Source: Archivesica marissinica
Taxonomy: Eukaryota; Mollusca; Bivalvia; Venerida; Vesicomyidae
Direction of reading: 5' to 3'
Length of the DNA stretch: 64,000 bases
Assembly: GCA_014843695.1 (NCBI GenBank)
Contig: CM026403.1
Coordinates: forward strand, 2,976,150 to 3,040,149
In this document: in pieces, positions 10,761-21,604 of the stretch
Layout of the letters: the number at the start of each line of letters is the position of its first letter
Position numbering within the stretch: the stretch's first letter is position 1
The notes under the pieces: generated by a model
The model's input: only the letters and a program-made list of their open reading frames with translations
What the model was told of the DNA's origin: nothing
Database searches by the model: none
Program-made: the position numbers and the translations under genes

Positions 10761-11235
10761 TGTAACAGACTGTACTTTTGGACATGTCTGTATAGGAGTT
10801 ACTTCCCTTGATTGATAAAAGTCAATTTTCATAGATTGCTCTATTGGGCGCCAATGTTACCGGGGTGTCTTTCGCCTCTATGCTACGAAAATAACACCAA
10901 CGATTGTTCGAGGGTTCAAATCTATGTTTATTGTTCAATATATTCACCAGTCATATTCTAAACCGACTCGCTGAGTCACTCAGTCTAAGGGATTGAGTGT
11001 ACCTCCACTTCACCATACCGTCTCCACATACACAGTGGTGGGGTGCATCCAAGATATCCATTTATTTTATTCTATTAAAAACCATGACTGCTGCTCAAGA
11101 CACCAAACAAGCAACTGAGTTCTGATTGATTGAACTGAGTCATGTGACACTTTTGGAGGGAACTTAAAAATAGAATTTTATCAATCAAGGGAAGTAACTC
11201 ATATACATCCATGTCCAAAAGTACAGTCTGTTACA
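10761..11235 (-). mobile_element. LTR-retrotransposon remnant with inverted LTR head
   Basis: On the minus strand 11235-10855 looks like one 381-bp LTR: it starts TGTAACAG, ends GGTAACA, and contains AATAAA near its 3' end. Directly after it comes TTGGCGCCCAA (10844-10854), which looks like a primer-binding site because TGGCGCCC pairs with the 3' end of a lysine-type tRNA. Then, after about 23 bp, the first 60 bases of the LTR recur in inverted orientation (10761-10820). The whole is flanked by TAAT at 10757-10760 and 11236-11239. A solo LTR plus primer site plus inverted LTR head suggests self-integration before insertion. No coding region remains. Confidence 0.7.
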
Positions 11236-11313
11236 TAATGAAATTCCATATATGACATATTTCCAAGAGTTTTCAGTTACAAGTAAGAAAACACATTAAT
11301 GAATTGTATGTAG

Positions 11314-11601
11314 TGTGTGTTTTACGTTTATTTATCGTCTCTACCGGTTGCCCATATGAGCGACGCCTCCTGAAGAGATTAGTCAGTTTAGATTTTGGAG
11401 GATAGTGCAATGATACAGACAGAGACACATTCCAGAGTCTCCTCTGGTTCTTTTACGTACACAGTGTAAAGCACCGACACGAGACCTCGGTTTAACGTCC
11501 CATCTGAAAGACTGTTAATTTTATTAGGGTCAGACGGGGGATCGAACCTGCGATCCCTGGATTACCAGTCCAGAGTGTTATCACTGGACTGCAGATCCAT
11601 C
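11314..11601 (-). mobile_element. SINE family B, full length
   Basis: Flanked by the 9-bp duplication TGTATGTAG at 11305-11313 and 11602-11610. Head and hairpin tail are present; one hairpin base is changed (TCGTCTCTACC). Confidence 0.92.
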
Positions 11602-12004
11602 TGTATGTAGTCTGCTTAGCCTGTTATTTTACCCAGTATGCAAAATGTTAAAGACTCAATCACAGAATCACATACATCATCATAGAATGCAACCCATTCC
11701 CCCGCCCCCCACACCCCCCTCAGGCACACATTATTTTGTACTGTTAACCAAGATACCAGTCTAATCTTTCTTTGATGCATATTTGCACTGAAATGGAAAC
11801 CCTTTGTGAAAGCTGGTACTGTGACCTATGAAAGAACCAACAGGAAATTGTTCTGCTCCGCTGGGTGCATGTTTACTGGGAGCTGACTGCAAATAAAACC
11901 TAATTAAAACCTAGGCGTACTAGACTGATTTATGATGGTGGATAATACTGGGCAGTCTACCAATATTTCTTTCAGCTGGCATGATAGGATACAATTACTG
12001 AAGA

Positions 12005-12072
12005 TGATGATTATATGATGATGGTGATGATAAAAACTCTGACAAGAAATAAACTTTGAATTGCAATGTTAT

Positions 12073-12116
<44 letters not shown>

Positions 12117-12205
12117 CTGATGATGATGATGATGAAAACTCTGACAATAAATAAACTTTGAATTGAAATTTTATTGATGATGATGATGATGATTATTTGG
12201 ACTGT
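12005..12205. repeat. (GAT)n tract with repeated AATAAA module
   Basis: Two GAT runs are each preceded by CTCTGACAATAAATAAACTT-type sequence, so the module of an AATAAA-bearing 3' end plus a simple-repeat tail is duplicated. It looks like a LINE-type 3' end that expanded. Confidence 0.7.
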
Positions 12206-12379
12206 AATTTCTCTCCGACACCCTGATGTTTGATATTCGGCTGCTACAGGCAACCCTTGGCATTGTTATACACTAGAATTCTCTTTACTTCGTAGATTCT
12301 ATATATCTTTTTCATCTTAATCCCATTTATTTTACTTTACTGACATTCTAATTTCTACTCTACTCAAGGATCCTCATAA

Positions 12380-12445
12380 ATGATTATAATAATAATAATA
12401 GTAATAATAATAAAGACTTTATTTAATGAGATGATAATAAGATTA
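12380..12445 (-). mobile_element. LINE-like 3' end with (ATT)n tail
   Basis: On minus it reads CATTAAATAAAGTCTTTATT then ATT repeats, matching the element end at 785-830. No open reading frame accompanies it. Confidence 0.5.
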
Positions 12446-12529
12446 GCGTAGGCAATTTAGATTTAACACATTTATATCTAAGAGTAGGTCTTGTTTTGGA
12501 CCGAGAATCTCACTGATAGCGGTTACACA

Positions 12530-12650
12530 TGGTGACATGGCTGGCATTACACCTGGCGTGAGGGAATGATGGGATTTTCACATTATATGGTCCCTCACGC
12601 CACGTTTTGCGGTTGTGGTGTAATGGTGGCAATGTGCCCGTCACCATTTT
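12530..12650. repeat. Imperfect long hairpin
   Basis: TGGCGTGAGGGA at 12554-12565 pairs perfectly with TCCCTCACGCCA at 12591-12602. Further out, CATTACACC (12545-12553) pairs with GGTGTAATG (12617-12625), and ATGGTGAC pairs with GTCACCAT. The nested arms give a foldable stem of about 120 bases with internal loops. It could be the core of a MITE or a structured 3' UTR of the adjacent LINE-like end. Confidence 0.7.
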
Positions 12651-12759
12651 GACGATTGTCTTCAATTTGTGAGAGTATCGGTCTGGATCAACCTCTATAA
12701 CCTCTAGTTTTAAGAAACTTATATGTTGAATCGTGTTATATTGTGAATTGTTACTGTCT

Positions 12760-12872
12760 CTTATAATTCATTATTGAGTGGCAATGTACATCGATATGTT
12801 TTTATTATATTGAATGTTGCTTGTTGTACATTGATGAGACGTAAATAAAGAATAAAATCTTTGAACAATTAA
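12760..12872 (+). mobile_element. Possible LINE-like 3' end
   Basis: GACGTAAATAAAGAATAAAA on the plus strand resembles, in opposite orientation, the AATAAA end at 12413. Together they may bound one element of about 450 bp with outward-facing similar ends. Confidence 0.35.
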
Positions 12873-12929
12873 GTCAATCTACCACGAGGCAGTTGGTTAT
12901 AAGTATGCATTGTGTAACTAATCAAGCCT

Positions 12930-13162
12930 GTAGTTCATACACATTTATTTTAGCTTGATTGTGAAACACGTTCTTACAACATTTATAGTTCCATGGCTCT
13001 CCAGACCTCATTCCTGATGGAATCCACTGCCATGAGAGAGAAGAGAAGTGTGGAGCTAACAGTCATGCCTTAGGACATAAACATGGTTCTGGCTGGGTTC
13101 AGACTCACAACCTCCCGGTTACCAGGCTGACACAATATCCATTACACCACAGAGGCTCCGCT
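12930..13162 (-). mobile_element. SINE family A-prime, near full length
   Basis: On minus it starts with a tRNA-like head (CTGTGGTGTAATGGATATTG; B-box region GAGGTTGTGAGTCTGAACCC), continues through a TAAGGCATGACTG core and ends with the family A tail ATCAAGCTAAAATAAATGTG. Confidence 0.8.
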
Positions 13163-13165
13163 CCA

Positions 13166-14350
13166 CGAGGCTCCCAAATCTAGGCAATATAATTGCACAT
13201 TCTACACTTAAATTGGATGATTATTATATATTTTAAAGTTAGTTAATTTTTCGTGTGAATTTTCATTTTTCTTTCTCACCAAAATAAAAAAGTAATAAAT
13301 TCATTGTTATATTTCCATGTGTATGACTGTATGAATCATGAATCATCATAATTCACACAATTGTATCTACTTTATTGATCAAAAGATTGTCCAAACAGAA
13401 ATTAAATCAAATTTGTTAAATATTCGAAATAATTTATTATCTAGATTTCTGACGATAATTATCTCTGATAATATTTGCAAATATCCGATTATCCATTTAC
13501 TTTTAATATGCCAATGTCTACCCCGAGATAATACAAATGGAATGAAATTTCTATTTAGACTGGTTATACAAGGTCAATTTTACAAACTTTACAATGTTTC
13601 TTACACCATTTTATGGCCGTTTTTACAACATCATAAAAAAAGAATAATCCTTCAAAATAATAGCAGTAATCATCTACTATTGTTGAGGAAGACTACACAA
13701 AGACTTGCATGATATATTATTGACTATGATCCATCCAATGAATCTATATTAAGTGTAATTTAACTAATTTTGATCATTATTTTCCCTTCAATTACCCCTA
13801 ATTTTCACTAAATTAACAAACGCTTTAATACCACTTTTGTCATAATTGGGAGAAGAAACTGTGCTAATGTCTATATCACAATATCGTAATCGGTTCTGGC
13901 GTTTTTTTTACAAATGTAAATAAATAATTGAAATATAGTTCAAAATAATTCAGCATAGTGAAGTGCATAAATTATTATATTATTAATAAAATAAACACAC
14001 AAAAATATTGATGATAGGTTATTTTTGATAGGCGTTTATTTCTTGCAGGAACACCTACACTATACACTTTATTCCCTTTGTTACATAACCATACGCACTT
14101 CATTGCAGTGTCACCATCATACAGCAACAGGTTACTGCTTTATCTACATTAATCATACGCTTGCATTACAATCACCACAGATAAGTATACTTTATTGACA
14201 TTATGGCTACCACTTAGAACAACACTGTCACATTGGTCTGTTACAAAGTCAGCTTCATCTGTTATATTGTCACTTACCTCTGCTGCTAAGTAAACATACA
14301 GCCTGACACTGACACCTAACAAACAATTTTTGTTTTGGAATATATTTATT
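13166..14350. other. Very AT-rich unique stretch
   Basis: No SINE, MITE or array. A plus-strand frame of 124 codons (13338-13712) is rich in Ile, Leu and Asn as expected from AT-rich noncoding DNA and matches nothing I know. A minus-strand frame at 14149-14394 runs into the dispersed repeat at 14351. Confidence 0.5.
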
Positions 14351-14490
14351 GTCGCCAGGCACGTAGCTAGGCCTAAATATGGATTACGCACCATTCTAGG
14401 GGGTCTGGGGGCATGCCCCCCGGATATTTTGTTTACGCTATATGGTGGTCTCAGGTGGTCTCAGGTGGTCTCAGGTGGTCTCAGGTGACT
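14351..14490. repeat. Dispersed repeat end plus 10-bp tandem
   Basis: GGCACGTAGCTAGGCCTAAA and GGGGGCATGCCCCCCGG look like a transposon end of a type common in invertebrate genomes (from memory). It is followed by four copies of TCAGGTGGTC. Confidence 0.55.
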
Positions 14491-14569
14491 TTTGCCAACT
14501 ATGAACATTGTTTGCATTGATTATTCAGCGAAATATAATTTAATCATTAACTGAAACAAACAAATTTCC

Positions 14570-14786
14570 GTAACCCTTTCAACACCACAGGCCTCTAAAT
14601 AGGCTTACAAAAAGTGTAGATCCAGATGAGCCGGCTCATGGCGAGCCGTCTCATCAGAATCTGCACTTTTTGGCACTAATAATTATTACTATTTTCTAGA
14701 CAAAATTACCCATTTTGATAAATGAACTGGTCTAAATGTAATTTTCTTATTAATTTATTGGTCTAAAAATATCATGCACCAGTCCA
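14570..14786 (+). mobile_element. MITE family F, 3'-truncated
   Basis: The left end is GTAACCCTTTCAACACCA (the TTAA is mutated to GTAA). The central palindrome is present. The copy stops at ACCAGTCCA and lacks the last 30-40 bases, including the right terminus. Confidence 0.88.
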
Positions 14787-15206
14787 GATTTACATGTCAT
14801 ACCACACATAGATGACCCATGATTGGAACTATAAGCTATTGTATTGTTCTATCCTCATCTCTCAATATCATGTCTGTAAATTATTTTCTCGTCAATTTTG
14901 TGAACAATATTTTCATAAAATGACTCACAATTAATATCTACCGGTATATGCATTATTATCTATATATCACATCTATTTATTACAATTTGATGATGTGATA
15001 TGAGCATAATATATGAGTTTCCTCAACCATGTGTCTCTATAACTGTCAATAACAACTGTCAATAAAAACCACTGACATGCAATAAATGAGAGATCTTCAT
15101 CTTTAAGCTTCTAACCATTTAGCTTACTGCATTAATTGTATGTAAACACAGTATGTATCTCAAAATACATGTACCGACAAACCTGCTGAATACATAGTTA
15201 CATATA

Positions 15207-15469
15207 CAGTCAAACCTGTGTTAGTGGTCACCTCCATTAAGCAGCCAACCTGTATTAAGCACCCAGTTTCCAGATTCCCATTATGTTGTTTTATTATACA
15301 TTATACCTCTATTAAGCAGCGAACCTGTATTATACAGTATTAAGCAGTCAGTTTCCAGATTCCCATTTGGTTGTTTTATTATATATTTGACCTCTATTAA
15401 GCAGTCACCTGTGTTAAGCAGCCACTTTCTCTGACTCCCTTGGCTGGCTGCTTAACACAGGTTTGACTG
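15207..15469. mobile_element. MITE family J (TA-flanked)
   Basis: 263 bp between TA dinucleotides (15205-15206, 15470-15471). The termini CAGTCAAACCTGTGTTA are a perfect 17-bp inverted repeat. The inside has tandem modules with TTAAGCAGCC and TTTCCAGATTCCCAT. A TA target and CAGT-type ends fit the Tc1/mariner superfamily, pogo-like branch. No transposase. Confidence 0.85.
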
Positions 15470-15664
15470 TATATATCATTCACCTACATGTATCATGCAC
15501 ACCCATCTATAGCCAACAGCATAGGCAGCATAGGGGGTGAACTATGTGGGAGAAGTTAGTCTCCCTCAGCTGCCTCACTTCTCCCTATTTGGAGCTGGGG
15601 AGATATTATTTTCAGATAGAATATAATTACAAACTTCTCCCTCGTACACCTTCGACTTCTTATT

Positions 15665-15854
15665 TTAACCCTTAAAAGAACGTTCCATCTGATCAGACAC
15701 TATGCTGTTCGCTATTCGGATAGTGGAGCTAAAACACTTGTCTAAATAGTAAACAACATAGTACCTGATCAGACGCGGCGTTGGCGTTGCACACCGGCAG
15801 ATCTGGATCTATGTTGTTTACACATCTGTCCAATTTATTGAGCAGGTGGGTTAA
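15665..15854 (+). mobile_element. MITE family G, shortened copy
   Basis: TTAACCC at the left and GGGTTAA at the right, with the G core (CTATGCTGTTCGCTATTCGG and ATCTGGATCTATGTTG). About 60 bp shorter than the full copies at 29797 and 61970. Confidence 0.78.
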
Positions 15855-16532
15855 TGGTCTAGATTGAGCCTTGAAACATTCAATTCCGTCTCACCTATTT
15901 GAATAATTCCAGTAATATCCAATATTAAATGTGCACAATGATAAGTTCCAGGTAATATCAATCATATGGTCGTGTCAACCTCAACTGATATTTCTAGCAA
16001 TTTAGATGACAACTTGCAATATTTAAACACATATCTGTCTGGTTCCTAGCTGTACCCACAAACTGCTTGTTTCTTGACAAAACATTATTTTGTATAAAAC
16101 CAAAGATATACGGTAGACAGTATAATGTAGAACGAACAGGCACGTAAAGATTTCCTTGCAGTTATCCACAATTCTCATTATCAATTATTATCAGTCTATA
16201 TAAACACTTTTTGTATCTGTGTATACATTTTTAGTCTACAGCCCTTATCAGAAACAACAATATTAGCTCATATATGTAACAATCAACCAACATTAACATA
16301 ATAACTAGTCAGCATGGCTGTTTGTTATCTAAATCATATCATTATCAATATCTCTTGTTATTTCACTTAGATTTTTGACAGCTACATCAAAGTCAGCCCA
16401 AGGTTCTTTATCACTCTACATGTATCAGATGCTTTTACAAGATGTTTTATTGTGATAGCACATTCATTACAATGAATCAATTAAAGATGTTACAATTTCA
16501 GTGATGACTAGCAACCAACATTTAAGATTGTG
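15855..16532. other. Unique stretch
   Basis: No repeat or recognisable exon seen; the composition is AT-rich and intron-like. Confidence 0.5.
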
Positions 16533-16760
16533 GAAGTTGTGATAGTACAGTGGATGCGCGTTCGCTTCTGGTGCTAAAGGAAAGGAGTTTGAGCCCCGCT
16601 GATGGAGTTACGATTGTGCCTTTAGGCAAGACATTAAATTCCACGTTGCCTCTTCTCTCTCCCTTGTGGCGATGTATTCAGGAATGAGGTCTCGAGAGTG
16701 ATTAATATAAGTTGTAAGAACTTGTTTCGCGATCGAGCTAAAATAAATTTCTATAATTAC
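16533..16760 (+). mobile_element. SINE family A, full length
   Basis: tRNA-like head with A-box region GATAGTACAGTGGATGCGCG and B-box GAGTTTGAGCCCC, core CCTTTAGGCAAGACATTAAA, and tail ending GAGCTAAAATAAATTTC. Confidence 0.88.
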
Positions 16761-16937
16761 AATACCTCCAAATCAAGCAAGTCTTCTGTAGTCCTTCCAT
16801 TGCAGGTTGCTAACCAATAAACATAGGATTCCACAAGTACTAAAATACACACTCTACTCCACCAAATGAAGAGAGAGATATGCAGCCATGCTTAGATGCT
16901 AACCTACACCTAACCGATCTAACTACCCATGACTTAC

Positions 16938-16967
16938 ATGATGACTTCAGCTTTTGGTTCTCATTTA
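16938..16967 (-). other. Weak candidate micro-exon
   Basis: On minus, TTATTTACGAGTTTAG precedes 30 bases that end at a GTAAGT donor. Only one frame is open and reads NENQKLKSS. Phases do not join it to the candidate at 22167. At this length chance is a serious alternative. Confidence 0.15.
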
Positions 16968-17450
16968 CTAAACTCGTAAATAAGGCAAAAATGTTTGATG
17001 AAGCCGATAGTCATCAGTGAATCGGTCACAAAATCTGATAACAACGTTAGACATAAGGTCTGGTTACCCAACCAAGGTAACTCCGGACAAAAAACAGAGG
17101 AGAATGGTTATCGGGAATATCAAAAACTTCATTGACAATCATTGTATTGTTTATAAATTAACTTTCCCTGACAGGAGGTAATTAAAATCTCCAATTATGT
17201 TTAAGACAAACATATTTCACACCTGAAATCTAATTAGCCACCCCAGAGTTTGGACTATGTCACTTCAGTTATACAGCACTGAAAGAACTTGCCCATCCAT
17301 ATGGTTGGAAATTTGGTTTCAGTGTCTCTCATACATCCTGGGCAATTCAACGATCAAGTTTTGAAGAACTTAATTTGTAAAAGAAAATTCAAGTGACTAA
17401 ATAAAATCATTCTGAAGTGTCCCAATGGGTATTTGGCAAGTCAGTTATAC
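16968..17450. other. Unique stretch
   Basis: I see no repeat, SINE or recognisable exon. Confidence 0.5.
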
Positions 17451-17805
17451 TTAATCCTTTCTCTCATAGAAGCACCTCTCGACGCCATTACCATTATGAC
17501 ATACATTGACAATGTAGTAGCCAAACCAATGTTCATAATTAAGGCCAGAATCTCTATGTAGTCCCAGTAATATCTATGGAGGTGGGATAGATATGGCGAC
17601 TACTTATCCACTACATGATAGCTAAATGACGGCCGTTTGTATGGAGATATAATAGCATATTAACCTAAATCTCTATGTAGTCCCAGTATGGAGGTGGGAT
17701 AGATATGGCGACTACTTATCCACTGCATGATAGCTAAATGGCGGTCGTTTGTATGAAGATATAATAGTATATATTAACCTAAATCTCTATGTAGGAAAGG
17801 GTTAA
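17451..17805 (+). mobile_element. MITE family I, with internal duplication
   Basis: Flanked by TTAA (17451-17454 and 17802-17805) with ends TTAATCCTTTCTCTC and GTAGGAAAGGGTTAA. A module starting AATCTCTATGTAGTCCCAGT is duplicated inside. GTCCCAGT at 17561-17568 is the uninterrupted form of the site where, in the second copy at 28350-29574, a 989-bp foldback element is inserted. Confidence 0.82.
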
Positions 17806-17874
17806 AGTACATGTAGAACAATGCGAAATCATATTATTAGTACAACTACATGTATAATGACTGACAGTCCATCA

Positions 17875-18090
17875 CGTGGAAGTCGTGATAGCGCAGTGGT
17901 AGTGTGTTCGCTCCAGGTGCGAAAGGTTCAGAGTTCGAGCCCCGCTGGAGCCGTTACGATTGTGCCCTTAGGCAAGGCATTTAAATTCCACATTGCCTCT
18001 TCTCTCTCTCTCTCGTGGCGATGGATTCCATCAGGAATGAGGTCTCGGGAGTGATTAATATAAGTTGTAAGAACTTGTTTTAACTAATAA
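17875..18090 (+). mobile_element. SINE family A, full head, short tail
   Basis: A-box region GATAGCGCAGTGGTAGTGTG, B-box GAGTTCGAGCCCC, core GTGCCCTTAGGCAAGGCATT. The tail stops after AGTTGTAAGAACTTGTTT. Flanks ACAGTCCATCA (17864-17874) and ACAGTTCATCA (18091-18101) are a likely 11-bp duplication with one mismatch. A 77-codon frame across it is SINE. Confidence 0.9.
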
Positions 18091-18159
18091 ACAGTTCATC
18101 ATTATCACAGTGTCCATTTCTCGGGTGGGACGAATCCTGCTACAAGAAATTTCTTAGTT

Positions 18160-18240
18160 TGATTTTATTTTTTGGAGGATAGTGCTAGATACAGAAGATA
18201 CCTCAATTCCAGACGCATCCCTAATGTTCTTTCACATATC
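18160..18240 (-). mobile_element. SINE family B fragment
   Basis: Contains TTTGGAGGATAGTGCTAGAT and degraded B body sequence only; neither head nor tail is present. Confidence 0.7.
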
Positions 18241-18425
18241 ACAGATACCTGGAACCATAGCACCGCATCTGATCAGGATCTATGTTGTTTGCTATTCAGC
18301 CAAGTGTTTTAGCACCACTCTCCAAATAACAAACAGCATATAGCCTGATCAGACGGAACAGAATGTCTGATCTGGCTCTATGCCGTTTGCAAAAGTGATT
18401 TTATCTGCCGCGTGCAAAGGGTTAA
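18241..18425 (-). mobile_element. MITE family G, left part lost
   Basis: Ends GCGTGCAAAGGGTTAA, the mirror of the G left terminus. The inside has the G hairpin arms TATGTTGTTTGCTATTCAG and the matching AACAAACAGCATA. Confidence 0.8.
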
Positions 18426-18446
18426 TATTATTATATCATGATGGGA

Positions 18447-18525
18447 CCAGGGGGGGGGGATTGAACTCATGGCCCCTACATTCAAATTTCCATTTGCTAA
18501 CCACTTGACCACCGATCCAAGCCCC
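18447..18525 (-). mobile_element. tRNA-like SINE head
   Basis: On minus: GATCGGTGGTCAAGTGGTTA (A-box region) and ATGAGTTCAATCCC (B-box region), then a poly-C-like run. The body is not recognised, so it is an isolated or different SINE head. Confidence 0.5.
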
Positions 18526-18732
18526 TATATATAACCATCATGATCACCATGCATGACACTTGTATCTGTCCTTACAGTAATCTTCATGTCCACCTGACTT
18601 TCCCCACACCTTATCACATTCCAGCCAGCTGTTCATGTTCCCAAATATTTACCAGTAACCAATGTGCTACATGTACACAAACATTGTGTGCAACTTTGAA
18701 CATTAAAACTGGCTGCAATGATAATTATGTCT

Positions 18733-18810
18733 TAGCAGATCACTGGTCCGGTGGTTTAGCAGATCACTGGTCTGGTGGTTTAGCAGATCACTGGTCCGGT
18801 GGTTTAGCAT
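18733..18810 (+). repeat. 24-bp tandem of a SINE-head-like sequence, 3 copies
   Basis: The unit contains GATCACTGGTCCGGTGGTTT. The third copy continues into GCATGCTGAAC and CAGGGATCC, looking like a tRNA-like head whose A-box region was tandemly copied. Confidence 0.75.
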
Positions 18811-19031
18811 GCTGAACACATAACTCAGGGATCCAGTTTTCACCCCGTCCCTACCCCCCTGTCATTCTATTTTCGGAGTCCTTTCATCCATATTGGAGAA
18901 CTGTTTGTATTTAGTTCAGCAACGGGCATTTAGAGTTAATAAAAGTAAAACTATCATACATAAGACTGATGATTTACTATCATTGTCTTTTGGAGGTCTT
19001 GTGTTGGAGCTTTAAATCTTATTGTATGCTG

Positions 19032-19322
19032 TGTGTGTGTTTTACATTTATTTATCGTAGCTACCAGTTGCCCATATGAGCGACGCCTCCTGAAGAGATT
19101 ATTCATTTTAGATTTTTGGAGGATAATGCATGATACAGACAGAGGCCCATTCCAGAGTCTCCTCAATTCTTTTACGTGCACGGTGTAAAGCATCGACACA
19201 AGACCTCGGTTTAACGTCTCATCTGAAAGATTTTATTTTATTAGGGTCAGACGGGGGATCGATTCTGCGATCCCTGGATTACCAGTCCAGCGTGTTACCA
19301 CTGGACTACAGATCCGTCTGTA
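19032..19322 (-). mobile_element. SINE family B, full length
   Basis: Flanked by ATTGTATGCTG at 19021-19031 and 19323-19333, an 11-bp target duplication. Head, body and hairpin tail are all present. Confidence 0.93.
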
Positions 19323-19333
19323 ATTGTATGCTG

Positions 19334-19784
19334 GATACAATAAAGGCTATAAATAGTTCATATAATTGTAGCAGACGACAATTCATTAAAGTCTTGTTTG
19401 CGGCTTTTTTCTTCAGTTGGAAAAATAACACTATAATTCATATGCAAATTTACTACAGTGTTAATTTTAGCAAACCACCATTTATAGTTACAGTATTGTT
19501 GATTTTGTTAAAAATATATCCATAAAGGGAGGTAATTTACGAATGGTAATTTCACAAAAGCAGGTTTGTTTGTGGCTTTTCCAAATTTTACTTTTTACCA
19601 TAATAATTTATTATTGAAAAATGAAAATATAAGACAATAATCACAATATCTAATCATCCGCTCCTTACAATATCTCGGTGTGCAGCACATTGTAATCTTA
19701 AATGCATAATTGAATGTGTTTGTCTTTTTAATTTTGTAGCTGAAAACTCGGGAAATATGTCATGCAACTTCATTAGAATTGTGT
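19334..19784. other. Unique AT-rich stretch
   Basis: No recognised feature. A plus-strand frame that begins in the SINE extends to 19525 without any known motif. Confidence 0.5.
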
Positions 19785-20865
19785 TGTATCATTTCATTAT
19801 GACACAATCCGTGTCATTTCATTACGTCACAATCTGTATCATTTCATTATGACACAATCCGTGTCATTTCATTACGTCACAATCTGTATCATTTCATTAT
19901 GACACAATCCGTGTCATTTCATTACGTCACAATCTGTATCATTTCATTATGACACAATCCGTGTCATTTCATTACGTCACAATCTGTATCATTTCATTAT
20001 GACACAATCCGTGTCATTTCATTACGTCACAATCTGTATCATTTCATTATGACACAATCCGTGTCATTTCATTACGTCACAATCTGTGTCATTTCATTAT
20101 GACACAATCCGTGTCATTTCATTACGTCACAATCCGTGTCATTTCATTATGACACAATCCGTGTCATTTCATTACATCACAATCTGTATCATTTCATTAT
20201 GACACAATCTGTATCATTTCATTATGACACAATCTGTATCATTTCATTATGACACAATCCGTGTCATTTCATTACGTCACAATCTGTGTCATTTCATTAT
20301 GACACAATCCGTGTCATTTCATTACGTCACAATCTGTGTCATTTCATTATGACACAATCCGTGTCATTTCATTACGTCACAATCTGTATCATTTCATTAT
20401 GACACAATCCGTGTCATTTCATTACGTCACAATCTGTATCATTTCATTATGACACAATCCGTGTCATTTCATTATGACACAATCCGTGTCATTTCATTAC
20501 GTCACAATCTGTATCATTTCATTATGACACAATCCGTGTCATTTCATTACGTCACAATCTGTATCATTTCATTATGACACAATCCGTGTCATTTCATTAC
20601 GTCACAATCTGTATCATTTCATTATGACACAATCCGTGTCATTTCATTACGTCACAATCTGTGTCATTTCATTACGACACAATCCGTGTCATTTCATTAC
20701 GTCACAATCTGTGTCATTTCATTACGACGCAATCCGTGTCATTTCATTACAACACAATCCATGTCATTTCATTACGACAAAATCCGTGTCATTTCATTAC
20801 GACACAATCCGCCATGTCATTTCATTACAACACAATCCGTGTCATTTCATTACGTCACAATCCTA
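19785..20865. repeat. 25-bp minisatellite organised as 50-bp dimers
   Basis: Monomers share TCATTTCATTA and alternate between TGACACAATCCGTG and CGTCACAATCTGTA. About 43 monomers. TGACAC...GTGTCA makes one monomer partly palindromic; the other carries TGACGTAA on minus, a CRE-like bZIP site. After about 20660 the alternation breaks down into mixed forms. Confidence 0.96.
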
Positions 20866-21358
20866 ATGAAATTGCATGACATATAAACTGTTCAATAACT
20901 TTCACCTCTAGCATGTAAAAAAGATAACTGTCGACAGTTTTACTAATCTATGTACTGTCAACAGAATGCAGCAGATCGCGTAGTATCTTCACAGCAAACA
21001 GGTGACTCAAGTGAAAAAACAAGACCATCTTGAACTATCGAGGCCAGAGTTGGGAATGTGTCAAGGGGTTATTTATGTCCATAACCCCTTTAATGATAAT
21101 CTTTATAGCCCTTAGGAAGAATGGAAATGTCCACTTGAACACCATCAACCTGGGCAGGTTATATAAAAGGTCAATAATCATATCCTCTCACCTGCTCACC
21201 GGGGTACCAACAATATGAACATCTCTATCAAATATCCCATTCTCATGGTATTTAAATCGACAGTTGCCTCTTTATCAAATGTCCCCTTCTCTAAAGTTGA
21301 TAAGACCAATTATGTTGCAAAGCATTTAAATAAGATCATTAGATCAACTTGATTTGCT
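20866..21358. other. Unique stretch with small hairpins
   Basis: ACTGTCGACAGT is palindromic near 20926. AAGGGGTTAT and ATAACCCCTT (about 21062-21091) form a 10-bp stem. Nothing coding is recognised. Confidence 0.5.
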
Positions 21359-21604
21359 TTAATCCATTCAACCCCAAGTAACTGACATGGACTGGTGCGT
21401 GATATTTTCAGACCAATAAATTAATAAGAAAATTACCTTTGGACCAGTTCATTTATCAAAATGGGTAATTTTATCTAAAAATAGTAATAATTATTACTGG
21501 CAAAAAAGTGCAGATCCTGATGAGACGGCTCGTCACGAGCCGGCTCATCTGGATCTACACTTTTCATAAGCCTATTTAGAGGCCTGTGGGGTTGAAAGGG
21601 TTAA
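21359..21604 (-). mobile_element. MITE family F
   Basis: 246 bp between TTAA sites, in opposite orientation to the copy at 30126. The inner palindrome is GGCTCGTCACGAGCC. Confidence 0.92.

Noticed and set aside
10761..11235. Initial reading as a simple MITE with 57-bp terminal repeats
   Set aside because: The primer-binding-site-like TTGGCGCCCAA next to a TGT...ACA segment and the TAAT duplication fit a rearranged LTR element better.
13338..13712. 124-codon plus-strand frame
   Set aside because: Composition follows AT-rich DNA (Ile, Leu, Asn) and there is no motif or splice context.
17881..17960. A-box and B-box sequences considered as a genuine tRNA gene
   Set aside because: The segment continues into the SINE A body and tail, is repeated many times and does not fold as a proper cloverleaf by eye.
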